Shown: positions 19,108 through 27,487 of the stretch, one piece after another
Position numbering within the stretch: the stretch's first letter is position 1
How the letters are laid out: each line of letters opens with the position of its first letter
Assembly: GCA_035626475.1 (NCBI GenBank)
Contig: DASPNP010000053.1
Span: forward strand, 258,350-322,349
DNA length: 64,000 nt
From: DASPKT01 sp035626475
Lineage (GTDB): Bacteria; Pseudomonadota; Alphaproteobacteria; Azospirillales; Azospirillaceae
Direction of reading: 5' to 3'
The notes under the pieces: model-generated
Seen by the model: only the letters and a program-made list of their open reading frames with translations
What the model was told of the DNA's origin: nothing
Databases searched by the model: none
Program-made: the position numbers and the translations under genes

Positions 19108-20484
19108 TTACAGCATCATGCTGATCGGGTCCTCGATGAGGCCCTTCAGCGCCTGCAGGTACTGGGCGCCGACCGAGCCGTCGACCGAGCGGTGGTCGAC
19201 CGTAAGGGTGATGGTCATGACCGTTGCCACGGCCAGCGCGTCGCCCTTCACGACGGGCCGCTTCTCGCCGGCGCCGACCGACAGGATGCAGCTCTGCGGC
19301 GGGTTGATGATCGAGGTGAAGCCCTTGATCCCGAACATGCCCAGGTTCGACACGGAGATGGTGCCGCCCTGGAACTCCTCGGGCTTCAGCTTGCCTTCCT
19401 TGGCCTTGGCGGCGAGCGCCTTTACCTCGGCGGAAATGGTGGCGAGGCCCTTCTGGTCGGCGTTCTTGACGATCGGCGTGATCAGCCCGCCGTCGGTCGC
19501 CACCGCCACGGAGACGTCCACCTGCTCGTACTGCAGGATGCCGTCCTCGTGCCAGGAGACGTTGGCCGCCGGCACCTTGCGCAGGGCCAGGGCGACCGCC
19601 TTCACCACGAAGTCGTTGACCGACAGCTTCTCGCCGCCGCGGCTGTTCAGCTCGGCGCGCAGCTTCATCAGCGCGTCGATCTCGCAATCCACGGTCAGGC
19701 CGAAATGCGGGATGGTCTGCCAGGCCTCGGTCAGGCGCTTGGCGATGGTGCGACGCATGCCGCTGTTGGGCAGGACCTTGTACTTCATGCCCAGCTTGTC
19801 GGCGAGGTCCTTGGCATCCACGCCGCGCGGCATCGCACCGCCGGTCGCGGCGGCCGGCGCCGGGGCGGCGGCGGGAGCGGACGTCGGCGTGGCGGCCTTC
19901 GGCGCCTGAGCGGCGGCGCCGCCCTTGCCAATGGCGGCCTCGATGTCGGCCTTCACCACCCGGCCGTTCGGGCCGGTGCCCTGGACGCGGCCGAGGTCGA
20001 GGCCGGCCTGGGCGGCCATGCGGCGGGCCAGCGGGCTGGCGAAGACGCGGTCGCCGCCATTGGCGGCCCCGTTGGTGGCCGGCGCGGCGGCCTGGGCCTG
20101 CGCCGGGGCGTTGCTGGCCGGCTTGGCCGACGGCGTGATCGCCGGGTCCTTCGGGTCCTGCGGCGTCGCCTTTACGGTCTCCACCGGCGTCTGGGCGGGC
20201 TCGGCCTTCTTCGGCGCGGCGGAGACGGCGCCGGCGTCCTCGCCCTCTTCCAGCAGCACGGCGATGGGCTTGTTCACCGCCACGCCCTCGGTGCCCTCGG
20301 GCACCAGGATCTTGGCGATGGTGCCCTCGTCGACGGCCTCGACCTCCATGGTCGCCTTGTCGGTCTCGATCTCGGCGATGACGTCGCCCGACTTGACGGC
20401 GTCACCCTCCTTCTTCAGCCACTTGGCCAGCTTGCCCTCGGTCATGGTGGGCGACAGGGCCGGCATCAGGATCTCGATCGGCAT
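19108..20484 (-). CDS. pdhC: Pyruvate dehydrogenase E2, dihydrolipoamide acetyltransferase
   Basis: Core of the pyruvate dehydrogenase complex; transfers the acetyl group to CoA. The 458 residues contain one N-terminal lipoyl domain with lipoylated K43 in IETDKATMEVEA, an Ala/Pro-rich linker, a peripheral-subunit-binding domain (about 147-184), a second linker and the catalytic domain ending with DHRSVDG. The ATG at 20484 is preferred over the GTG immediately before it; a GGAGAAGAG ribosome site precedes. It follows pdhB by 49 bp. Confidence 0.97.
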   Translation of the reverse strand: MPIEILMPALSPTMTEGKLAKWLKKEGDAVKSGDVIAEIETDKATMEVEAVDEGTIAKILVPEGTEGVAVNKPIAVLLEEGEDAGAVSAAPKKAEPAQTPVETVKATPQDPKDPAITPSAKPASNAPAQAQAAAPATNGAANGGDRVFASPLARRMAAQAGLDLGRVQGTGPNGRVVKADIEAAIGKGGAAAQAPKAATPTSAPAAAPAPAAATGGAMPRGVDAKDLADKLGMKYKVLPNSGMRRTIAKRLTEAWQTIPHFGLTVDCEIDALMKLRAELNSRGGEKLSVNDFVVKAVALALRKVPAANVSWHEDGILQYEQVDVSVAVATDGGLITPIVKNADQKGLATISAEVKALAAKAKEGKLKPEEFQGGTISVSNLGMFGIKGFTSIINPPQSCILSVGAGEKRPVVKGDALAVATVMTITLTVDHRSVDGSVGAQYLQALKGLIEDPISMML

Positions 20485-20533
20485 CACTCTTCTCCCCGGG
20501 GCGTCTCGTGCGCCCCTCTCCCGGTTGGAGGGC

Positions 20534-21928
20534 TCAGCCCCGGTAGGTCACGGACTTGACGGCCTGCACGATGTCCTCGACCTGCGGAAGCGCCAGCTTC
20601 TCCAGGTTCGCGGCGTAGGGCAGCGGCACGTCCTTGCCGGTGACGCGCACGACCGGCGCGTCCAGATGGTCGAAGGCGTGCTCCATCATCAGGGCCGCCA
20701 TCTCGGCGCCGATGCCGGCGAAGGGCCAGCCCTCCTCGACGGAGACGAGGCGGTTGGTCTTCTTCACGCTGGCGACGATGGTCTCGACGTCAAGCGGACG
20801 GATGGTCCGCAGGTTGATGACCTCGCAGCTGATGCCCTGCTCGGCCAGCTGGGCGGCGGCGGCGAGCGCCATGCCGACCTGCAGCGAGAAGGCGGTGATG
20901 GTCACGTCGGTGCCGGCCCGCTCCACCTTGGCGCGGCCGATCGGGATGATGAAGTCCGGATCGGTCGGGACCTCGAAGCTCTGGCCGTAGAGGATTTCGT
21001 TCTCCAGTACCACGACCGGGTTCGGGTCGCGGATGGCCGCCTTGATCAGACCCTTGAAGTCGGCCGCCGAGTAGGGCGAGACGACCTTCAGGCCCGGGAC
21101 GTGGGCGTACCAGCTGGAATATTCCTGGCTGTGCTGCGCGCCGACGCGGGCGGCGGCGCCGTTCGGGCCGCGGAACACGATGGGGCAGCCCATCTGGCCG
21201 CCGGACATGTACAGCGTCTTGGCGGCGGAATTGATGATGTGGTCGATGGCCTGCATGGCGAAGTTCATGGTCATGAACTCCACGATCGGGCGCAGGCCGC
21301 CGAAGGCGGCACCCACGCCCAGGCCGGCGAAGCCGTGCTCGGTGATCGGCGTGTCGATGACGCGGCCCGAGCCGAACTCCTGCAGCAGACCCTGGGTCAC
21401 CTTGTAGGCGCCCTGGTACTCCGCGACCTCCTCGCCCATCACGAAGACGGTCGGGTCGCGGCGCATCTCCTCGGCCATGCCGTCGCGCAGCGCCTCGCGG
21501 ACGGTCTGCGTTTGCGTGTTCTTGTAGAAGCGGTCCTCGTCGGAGGCCGGCGGCGCCGCCGGCGACTTCGGGCCGGGCGCGATCGGCATGCTGGCCGGCA
21601 GCGTGTCGCCGCCCTTGACGGAGGCGAGCGCGGCCGACTTGGGCGTGCTCTCCTCGACCATCTGCAGGGACTCGGTCGAGGATTCGTCCTCGCCCGTCAG
21701 GATGGCGATGGGGCGGTTCACGGCCACGGCCTCGGTGCCCTCGGGCACCAGGATCTTCGCCAGCGTGCCCTCGTCGACGGCCTCGACCTCCATGGTCGCC
21801 TTGTCGGTCTCGATCTCGGCCAGCACGTCGCCGGACTTGACCTGGTCGCCTTCCTTCTTGAGCCACTTGGCCAGCTTGCCCTCCGTCATGGTGGGCGACA
21901 GGGCGGGCATCAGAACTTCGATCGGCAT
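20534..21928 (-). CDS. pdhB: Pyruvate dehydrogenase E1 beta subunit with N-terminal lipoyl domain
   Basis: Beta subunit of the thiamine-dependent E1 heterotetramer. The 464 residues are longer than a plain E1 beta because residues 1-80 are a complete lipoyl domain with lipoylation site K43. A linker and the transketolase-like domain follow from about 137 (REALRDGMAEEMRRD; later PITEHGFAGLGVGAAFGGLR). A lipoylated E1 beta is a known alphaproteobacterial arrangement. The lipoyl domain is almost identical to that of PdhC: 69 of the first 76 residues match. Confidence 0.97.
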   Translation of the reverse strand: MPIEVLMPALSPTMTEGKLAKWLKKEGDQVKSGDVLAEIETDKATMEVEAVDEGTLAKILVPEGTEAVAVNRPIAILTGEDESSTESLQMVEESTPKSAALASVKGGDTLPASMPIAPGPKSPAAPPASDEDRFYKNTQTQTVREALRDGMAEEMRRDPTVFVMGEEVAEYQGAYKVTQGLLQEFGSGRVIDTPITEHGFAGLGVGAAFGGLRPIVEFMTMNFAMQAIDHIINSAAKTLYMSGGQMGCPIVFRGPNGAAARVGAQHSQEYSSWYAHVPGLKVVSPYSAADFKGLIKAAIRDPNPVVVLENEILYGQSFEVPTDPDFIIPIGRAKVERAGTDVTITAFSLQVGMALAAAAQLAEQGISCEVINLRTIRPLDVETIVASVKKTNRLVSVEEGWPFAGIGAEMAALMMEHAFDHLDAPVVRVTGKDVPLPYAANLEKLALPQVEDIVQAVKSVTYRG

Positions 21929-21949
21929 TTTATCTTCCCCCCTGCCCGC

Positions 21950-22960
21950 TCAGCCTTCGACCAGAATGTCTGTCCACAGCTCCGACGGATCGGGCTCCGG
22001 GCTCTGGGTGGCGAACTCGGCGGATTCGGTGACGATGGCCTTCACGTCGCGGTCGATGACCTTCAGCGACTCCTCGTCGGCGATGCCGCGGTCGAACAGC
22101 ATCTTCTTGAGGTTGTCGATGGGATCGCTCTCCGACCGCATCTTGTTGACCTCCTCCTTGGTCCGGTACTTCGCCGGGTCCGACATGGAGTGGCCGCGGT
22201 AGCGGTAGGTCTTCATCTCAAGGATGATCGGGCCGTTGCCGGCGCGGACATAGGCCGTGGCCTCGTCGGCCGCCGCCTTCACGTCCAGCACGTCCATGCC
22301 GTTCACCTGGCGGCCCGGGATGCCGTAGGCGCTGCCGCGCATGTACAGCTCGCCGGCCGAGGCGCGGTTCTGCGCCGTGCCCATGGCGTACTTGTTGTTC
22401 TCGATGACGTAGATGACCGGCAGCTTCCACAGCGCGGCCATGTTGAAGCTCTCGTAGACCTGGCCCTGGTTGATGGCGCCGTCGCCCAGATAGCAGACGT
22501 TCAGGCAGCCATCGTTGTTGAACTTGTGGGCGAAGGCCAGGCCGGTGCCGATCGGCACCTGCGCCGCGACGATGCCGTGGCCGCCGTAGAAGCGCTTTTC
22601 GCGGCTGAACATGTGCATCGAGCCGCCCTTGCCCTTGGAGTAGCCGCCGCGGCGCCCCGTGAGCTCGGCCATCACGCCCTTGGCTTCCATGCCGCAGGCC
22701 AGCATGTGGCCGTGGTCGCGGTAGCTGGTGATGACGCTGTCGCCCTCGATCTGGGCGGCCTGCATGCCCACCACCACGGCCTCCTGGCCGATATAGAGGT
22801 GGCAGAAGCCGCCGATCAGGCCCATGCCGTACATCTGGCCCGCCTTCTCCTCGAAGCGGCGGATCAGCAGCATCTCCCGGTAATAGTGCAGCAGCTCCTG
22901 CGGGCTCGCCTCTTTGACCGCCGACTCGGCGGGCTTGGCGCGGCGCTTGGAAACGGCCAC
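21950..22960 (-). CDS. pdhA: Pyruvate dehydrogenase E1 alpha subunit
   Basis: Decarboxylates pyruvate with thiamine diphosphate, together with PdhB. The 336 residues include the TPP motif from GDG (159-161) to NN (188-189), the loop RYRGHSMSDPAKYR and the N-terminal RRFEEKAGQMYG. I chose the GTG at 22960 (MAVSKRRAKPAE) because GGGAGGAG lies 3 bp before it; a longer ATG reading to 23062 would add 34 basic, non-family residues. It heads the pdh operon and is 200 bp from ftsB. Confidence 0.95.
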   Translation of the reverse strand: MAVSKRRAKPAESAVKEASPQELLHYYREMLLIRRFEEKAGQMYGMGLIGGFCHLYIGQEAVVVGMQAAQIEGDSVITSYRDHGHMLACGMEAKGVMAELTGRRGGYSKGKGGSMHMFSREKRFYGGHGIVAAQVPIGTGLAFAHKFNNDGCLNVCYLGDGAINQGQVYESFNMAALWKLPVIYVIENNKYAMGTAQNRASAGELYMRGSAYGIPGRQVNGMDVLDVKAAADEATAYVRAGNGPIILEMKTYRYRGHSMSDPAKYRTKEEVNKMRSESDPIDNLKKMLFDRGIADEESLKVIDRDVKAIVTESAEFATQSPEPDPSELWTDILVEG

Positions 22961-23160
22961 TGGCTCCTCCCTTCTCGGTTTACCCCTTATGGGGTGTATG
23001 GACCCTCGGTGACGCTTACCGCGCCCTCGGAGCCCTAGAGTCGGGGGTACTGCTACAGCCACTCCGCCCGCGATGCAAGGCGTGTGCGCTGCAATATATT
23101 GGATTCACATAGGAATTTACGATTAACATGGATCGGGTTAACCGCTGCGTTTTCAGCAGC
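22961..23160. other. Leader region upstream of pdhA
   Basis: Contains an AT-rich patch unusual for this genome (about 23092-23130, including the palindrome CAATATATTG), the likely promoter zone of pdhA, and a small CCCC-TTAT-GGGG palindrome (22984-22995) just before the ribosome site. No clear -35/-10 pair could be set, and no gene is present. Confidence 0.4.
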
Positions 23161-23532
23161 TTACGGGGCGCGCGGCGCCGTGCCCCCCTCAACTTGCGGG
23201 GCAGGCTTGCCCGGCAGGAGGATCACCTGATCCTGGGGATGCGCATGGTTCAGGAGCTGGCGCGCACGCTCCTCCAGCATGTCCAGGTCGAGGTTGTCGG
23301 GGCGCAGCAGTTTGGCCCGCAGTTCCATCCCCTCGCGCTCGGACCGGACCTGAGCCAGAACGGCCTCGGCCTCGGCGACCTCGCCCTGTAGGCGGGTCAG
23401 CTGCCCCAGTCCCCGCTCGCCCTGCACCGTGTGGTAGGCGAAGTAGGCGACGACGGACGCGCCCAGCACCGGCCCGATGATCTGCCGGAGGGTGCGGTTG
23501 GCGATGTGCCCGATGGAACGAGTTGCAGTCAT
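23161..23532 (-). CDS. ftsB: Cell division protein FtsB/DivIC
   Basis: Septum-formation initiator of 123 residues, a bitopic membrane protein that links the FtsL-FtsB-FtsQ complex in the divisome. It has a basic cytoplasmic N-terminus, one membrane segment (about 15-34), a periplasmic coiled coil (about 42-72) and the family region RPDNLDLDMLEERAR. A Pro/Ala-rich tail follows. Position between eno and pdhA is the usual alphaproteobacterial context. Confidence 0.92.
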   Translation of the reverse strand: MTATRSIGHIANRTLRQIIGPVLGASVVAYFAYHTVQGERGLGQLTRLQGEVAEAEAVLAQVRSEREGMELRAKLLRPDNLDLDMLEERARQLLNHAHPQDQVILLPGKPAPQVEGGTAPRAP

Positions 23533-23646
23533 GCCAGCATGGAATCACGGGGCCCGCCGGCCGTCAAAAGAAAAAAGCCGTGCCGCATCAAAGGTTTCAG
23601 ATGGCGGAACCGGCCTCGTTCCGCAACCGGAACGCCACACAAGATA

Positions 23647-23679
23647 AAGGGGCGGCGGCCCGTCCGGCCACCACCCCTT
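23647..23679 (-). terminator. Rho-independent terminator of eno
   Basis: A 14-bp stem (AAGGGG-GG-GGCC type with two G-U pairs) and a 5-nt loop, followed on the minus strand by TTTATCTTGT, 35 bp after the eno stop. It is the clearest terminator in the window. Confidence 0.75.
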
Positions 23680-23714
23680 GTATCTGATCCAACGAGCCGT
23701 CAGGCGCGGGAGGC

Positions 23715-24995
23715 TCAGCCCCGGCGCAGCGCCCGGCGGCCCGGGTACACCGCCGCCCGGCCCAGCTGCTCCTCGATGCGAATCAGCTGGTTGTACTTGG
23801 CGATCCGGTCGGAGCGCGACAGCGAGCCGGTCTTGATCTGGCCGCAGTTGGTGGCGACCGCCAGGTCGGCGATGGTCGCATCCTCGGTCTCGCCCGAGCG
23901 GTGCGACATGACGGCGGTGTAGCCGTTGGTCTGGGCGATGCGCACCGCCTCCAGCGTCTCGGTCAGGGTGCCGATCTGGTTGACCTTCACCAGGATGGAG
24001 TTGGCGAGGCCGCGGCCGATACCGTCGGAAAGGCGCGCCGGGTTGGTGACGAACAGATCGTCGCCGACCAGCTGGCAGCGGTTGCCGACGGCGTCGGTCA
24101 GGGCCTTCCAGCCCTCCCAATCGTCCTCCGCCATGCCGTCCTCGATCGAGACGATCGGGTAGCGGCCGATCAGATCCTCCCAGTAGCGCGCCATCTCCTG
24201 CGCGCCCAGCGTCTTGCCCTCGCCCTCGAGGTGGTACTTGCCGTCCTTGAAGAACTCGGTCGAGGCGGCGTCCAGCGCCAGCAGCACGTCCTGGCCGGGC
24301 TTGTAGCCGGCGGCCTCGACCGCGCGCATGATGAAGTCCAGCGCCTCGTCGGTGGACTGCAGGTTCGGGGCGAAGCCGCCCTCGTCGCCGACGGCCGTGT
24401 TGTGGCCGGCGTCCTTCAGCTTCTTCTTCAGCGCGTGGAAGATCTCGGCGCCGATGCGGATGCTGTCGGCGCAGCTCTCGGCGCCGACCGGCATCACCAT
24501 GAACTCCTGGATGTCGATCGGATTGTCGGCATGGGCGCCGCCATTGATGATGTTCATCATCGGCACCGGCAGGGTGCGGGCCGAGGCGCCGCCGACATAG
24601 CGGTAGAGCGGCAGCTCCAGCTCCGCCGCGGCGGCCTTCGCCACCGCCATGGACACGCCCAGGATGGCGTTGGCGCCCAGGCGCGACTTGTTGGCGGTGC
24701 CGTCCAGCTCGATCATCATCTGGTCGATGGCGACCTGCTCCGTGGCCTCGAGGCCCGACAGGGTCTCGTACAGCTCGGTGTTGACGGCGTCGACCGCCTT
24801 CAGCACGCCCTTGCCCAGGTACTTCGCCTTGTCGCCGTCGCGCAGCTCGACCGCCTCATGGGCGCCGGTGGAGGCACCGGAGGGCACGGCGGCGCGGCCC
24901 AGCGCGCCGCTCTCGAGCCGGACGTCGACCTCGACCGTGGGATTGCCGCGGCTGTCGAGGATCTGGCGGGCCTGGATGTCGATGATGGCGGACAT
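23715..24995 (-). CDS. eno: Enolase (phosphopyruvate hydratase)
   Basis: Glycolytic enzyme converting 2-phosphoglycerate to phosphoenolpyruvate, with magnesium. The 426 residues show the N-terminal VEVDVRLESGALGRAAVPSG and GASTG loop, metal-binding SIEDGMAEDDWEGW, and the signature ILVKVNQIGTLTETL near the C-terminus followed by SHRSGETED. Length is typical. Here it has its own candidate promoter and a strong terminator. Confidence 0.98.
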   Translation of the reverse strand: MSAIIDIQARQILDSRGNPTVEVDVRLESGALGRAAVPSGASTGAHEAVELRDGDKAKYLGKGVLKAVDAVNTELYETLSGLEATEQVAIDQMMIELDGTANKSRLGANAILGVSMAVAKAAAAELELPLYRYVGGASARTLPVPMMNIINGGAHADNPIDIQEFMVMPVGAESCADSIRIGAEIFHALKKKLKDAGHNTAVGDEGGFAPNLQSTDEALDFIMRAVEAAGYKPGQDVLLALDAASTEFFKDGKYHLEGEGKTLGAQEMARYWEDLIGRYPIVSIEDGMAEDDWEGWKALTDAVGNRCQLVGDDLFVTNPARLSDGIGRGLANSILVKVNQIGTLTETLEAVRIAQTNGYTAVMSHRSGETEDATIADLAVATNCGQIKTGSLSRSDRIAKYNQLIRIEEQLGRAAVYPGRRALRRG

Positions 24996-25045
24996 GGGTC
25001 GGTTTCCTGCCTTGTTCTTGGGAGCATTCTTGGGACCTGCGGCCC

Positions 25046-25074
25046 GTCATAGCCGCTCCCGCCGGACCCGGCAA
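25046..25074 (-). promoter_or_regulatory. Candidate promoter for eno
   Basis: TTGCCG (25074-25069), 17 bp, TATGAC (25051-25046), 50 bp before the eno ATG. The spacing is ideal and both hexamers match the sigma-70-type consensus at four of six positions. Confidence 0.5.
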
Positions 25075-25131
25075 GCGCCGCTACCCGGACCCAGCCGCGC
25101 TGGTTACGCCATTGGGGCCGGTGACGCCCCC

Positions 25132-25524
25132 TCACCCCATCTGCGCGAAGCCGACCACGTTGCCGCCGGGCTCCCGGACGTAGAACTCGGTCGATCCGTA
25201 GAAGGTGGTGTGGCGCGGCTTCACCACCGGCACGCCGGCCAGCGCCCGTTCCGTGGCGTCGATGTCGTCGACGGTGATGAAGATCGTGACGGAGTGACCG
25301 TCCAGCTCCGCCGCCACGGCCGGCAGGTCGGCGGCGACGCTGGCGCGGGTCTGGTACATGATCTCCGTGCCGTCCTTCTCCAGGATGCAGAAGACCAGGC
25401 GTCCGTCATCGCCCGGCACGGCAGGCCCCATGGCGAAGCCCAGCCGCTCCGACCAGAAGGCCGCGCAGGGCTCGACCTCAGGGACGATCAGGACGGGAGT
25501 GATGCGCTTGACGGTGACGCTCAT
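25132..25524 (-). CDS. VOC (glyoxalase/bleomycin-resistance fold) protein
   Basis: A 130-residue protein of the vicinal oxygen chelate superfamily. The two beta-alpha-beta modules are visible: ITPVLIVPEVEPCAAFWSER at the N-terminus and VDDIDATERAL in the middle, ending with FYVREPGGNVVGFAQ, whose final strand usually holds the last metal ligand. The start at 25524 (MSVTVKRITP) fits family N-termini; a longer frame reading would enter the repeat region upstream. The substrate cannot be predicted. It sits 58 bp upstream of the eno -35 element. Confidence 0.85.
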   Translation of the reverse strand: MSVTVKRITPVLIVPEVEPCAAFWSERLGFAMGPAVPGDDGRLVFCILEKDGTEIMYQTRASVAADLPAVAAELDGHSVTIFITVDDIDATERALAGVPVVKPRHTTFYGSTEFYVREPGGNVVGFAQMG

Positions 25525-25639
25525 GGCGGGGCTTTCCGGCTGGCCGATGGGGCGCGGAGCATAGCATGCCGCGGCGAGGCTGCGTCCCGGCGGCCAGCGC
25601 CCCTTGGGCGATGGATGAGAGATAGGACATCCCCTACCC

Positions 25640-25853
25640 GTCATCCCGGCGAAAGCCGGGACCCAGGAATTGCAGCGGGATGTGGTCGATGCAGCACTGG
25701 TGTGGTTCTTAGGTCGGAAGGAGCGAAGCGCATCCCGACAGCATCCGTCGGGCGTGGATGGCGGGATACGCCTCCGGTTCCTCGCGACCTGCGGGCGGGC
25801 TTCATCGATCCCACATGGCTGCAACCCCTGGGTCCCGGCCTTCGCCGGGATGA
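25640..25853. repeat. Outer inverted repeat, family B
   Basis: Arms of about 26 bp at 25640-25666 (GTCATCCCGGCGAAAGCCGG and on) and 25828-25853 (reading CTGGGTCCCGGCCTTCGCCG and on) are reverse complements with few mismatches. This is the widely seen proteobacterial GTCATCCCGGCGAA palindrome. The interior holds a second inverted repeat of another family. Confidence 0.8.
25711..25790. repeat. Inner inverted repeat, family C, copy 1
   Basis: Left arm 25711-25740 begins AGGTCGGAAGGAGCG and the right arm 25762-25790 ends CCTCGCGACCT; the two are imperfect reverse complements. The left arm matches the left arm of the repeat at 34079-34165 at 24 of 30 positions. Confidence 0.65.
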
Positions 25854-25908
25854 GGGTTGAGTGTGGAAACCGCCGGTGGGAACCATCCAACCGGTTCTCC
25901 GATAGCCC

Positions 25909-26535
25909 TCAGCCGCGCCCGCCGGCGCCGGGCAGGAAGGGGCTGTCGGTCATGGTGCGGCGCTTGCCCTCGATGCCGATGTAGCGGCGGCCCAGCTCGG
26001 CCATGTCGGCATCGACGTCGCCCGTGGGGTAGAGCGGCGGCTCGATGTGCAGGGTGCGGTTGCGGAAGTCGAGCGCGATGGTGGCGATGGGCACGCCGGC
26101 CTGCCGGGCGATGTGGTAGAAGCCCATCTTCCAGCGCGGCCCCGGATTGCGGGTGCCCTCGGGCGTGATGCCCAGCACCATCTTCTCATTGTTGCGGAAC
26201 AGCGCCACGCACTCGCCGACCAGCCCGTGCGAGGCGGAGCGGTCGACCGGCGCCACGTCCAGCCAGCGCATCAGCCCGCCCAGCGGCCCCTTGAACAGGC
26301 TGGATTTCGCCAGAATGGTCACGCGCAAATTCAGCGCGAAGACGATGGCGATGCCGACCAGGAAGTCCCAGTTGGAGCTGTGCGGCGCGCCGATGATGAT
26401 GAACTTGGGCAGGTCGGGCAGATTGCCCGCCACCCGCCAGCCGAGCGCCCGGACCAGCATCTTGCCGATGGCGCGGGTGACGGCGCCGCCGCGCCGGGGC
26501 ACGGACGGGCCGAGAACGGGAACGCGCGCGGTCAT
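25909..26535 (-). CDS. Lysophospholipid acyltransferase family protein
   Basis: A 208-residue PlsC-like glycerolipid acyltransferase. The catalytic HX4D motif is present as H52-SSNW-D57, and the acceptor-binding motif as PEGTRNPG (EGTR 126-129). The HSSNWD form and short length place it in the group annotated as 1-acyl-glycerol-3-phosphate acyltransferase-like proteins, not the canonical PlsC. It may acylate lysophospholipids or ornithine lipids; the acceptor is unknown. It follows kdsA by 109 bp on the same strand. Confidence 0.87.
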   Translation of the reverse strand: MTARVPVLGPSVPRRGGAVTRAIGKMLVRALGWRVAGNLPDLPKFIIIGAPHSSNWDFLVGIAIVFALNLRVTILAKSSLFKGPLGGLMRWLDVAPVDRSASHGLVGECVALFRNNEKMVLGITPEGTRNPGPRWKMGFYHIARQAGVPIATIALDFRNRTLHIEPPLYPTGDVDADMAELGRRYIGIEGKRRTMTDSPFLPGAGGRG

Positions 26536-26644
26536 CCTACCCCCTGTTTCCTGCCCCCGGTTCCGGACGGGACGCGACGGGCGGCCGCCTTTCCGGCTGG
26601 CGATTGATTGGTGAAGTCGCGGCGGCCGGGCGGCCGCCTCACGG

Positions 26645-27487
26645 TCAGATGCGGACGGGATTGGCCTTGGCCATGTGGTCCAGCTGCACCAGCATCTTCA
26701 GATGCGCCTCGATTTCCGACAGCGGCACCATGTTCGGCCCGTCGCTGGGGGCGCGGTCCGGATCCTGGTGGGTTTCCATGAAGACCGCCGCGACGCCGAT
26801 CGCCACCGCCGCCCGCGCCAGCACGGGCACGAACTCGCGCTGGCCGCCGCTGCTGCCGCCCTGCCCGCCCGGCTGCTGCACCGAATGGGTGGCGTCGAAG
26901 ACCACGGGATAGCCGGTCTGCGCCATGATCGGCAGCGACCGCATGTCGCTGACCAGCGTGTTGTAGCCGAAGCTGGCGCCGCGCTCGCAGAGCATGATCT
27001 GCTCGTTGCCGGTCGAGGCGATCTTCGCTGCCACGTTCTTCATGTCCCAGGGTGCCAGGAACTGGCCCTTCTTGACGTTGACGGGCTTGCCCGTCTCGCC
27101 GGCGGCCAGCAGCAGGTCGGTCTGGCGGCAGAGGAAGGCCGGGATCTGCAGCACGTCCACGGCCTCGGCCACCGGCGGGCACTGCTCGGCCGTGTGCACG
27201 TCTGTCAGGACGGGGCAGCCGAAGGTCTCGCGGATTTCCGCCAGGATCGGCAGGCTCTGCGCCATGCCCAGCCCGCGCTGGGCGGCGAGCGAGGTGCGGT
27301 TCGCCTTGTCGAAGCTGGTCTTGTAGATCAGCCCCAGGCCGAGCCGGCCGGTGATCTCGGCCAGCGCCCCCGCCATCTCCAGCGCGTGTTGCCGGCTTTC
27401 CAGCTGGCACGGGCCGGCGATCAGCACGAAGGCCTTGTCGTTGCCGATGGCCAGGTCGCCGATGCGGATGGTGCGCGGGGCAGTCAT
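26645..27487 (-). CDS. kdsA: KDO-8-phosphate synthase
   Basis: Condenses phosphoenolpyruvate with arabinose 5-phosphate to give 3-deoxy-manno-octulosonate 8-phosphate, the first committed step to the KDO sugar of lipopolysaccharide. The 280 residues show AGPCQLESRQHALEMA, YKTSFDKANRTS, GCPVLTDVHTAEQCP and DATHSVQQPGGQGGSSGGQR, all diagnostic. Its ATG shares one base with the pyrG stop (TGATG), so translation is probably coupled. It works with the lipid A genes at 50-55 kb. Confidence 0.98.
   Translation of the reverse strand: MTAPRTIRIGDLAIGNDKAFVLIAGPCQLESRQHALEMAGALAEITGRLGLGLIYKTSFDKANRTSLAAQRGLGMAQSLPILAEIRETFGCPVLTDVHTAEQCPPVAEAVDVLQIPAFLCRQTDLLLAAGETGKPVNVKKGQFLAPWDMKNVAAKIASTGNEQIMLCERGASFGYNTLVSDMRSLPIMAQTGYPVVFDATHSVQQPGGQGGSSGGQREFVPVLARAAVAIGVAAVFMETHQDPDRAPSDGPNMVPLSEIEAHLKMLVQLDHMAKANPVRI

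Larger units (their letters stand above)
25525..25908. other. Gene-free region filled by nested palindromic repeats
   Basis: The 384 bp between the VOC gene and the acyltransferase gene hold no credible ORF. Most of the region is two nested inverted repeats, listed separately at 25640-25853 and 25711-25790. Confidence 0.7.

Noticed and set aside
19925..23038. A 1037-codon open frame on the plus strand opposite the pdh genes
   Set aside because: It lies antisense to pdhC, pdhB and pdhA, whose proteins are unmistakable. Long antisense frames are expected in DNA of this GC content, and its translation is low-complexity His/Gly/Val/Asp sequence.
23123..23141. A possible CtrA site (TTAA ... TTAA) between ftsB and pdhA
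   Set aside because: The spacing is 11 bp instead of the 7 bp of the CtrA consensus.
25640..25853. An insertion sequence relic in the VOC-acyltransferase gap
   Set aside because: The arms look like IS ends, but there is no transposase fragment and no flanking target duplication that I can see. Palindromic REP-type repeats explain it better.
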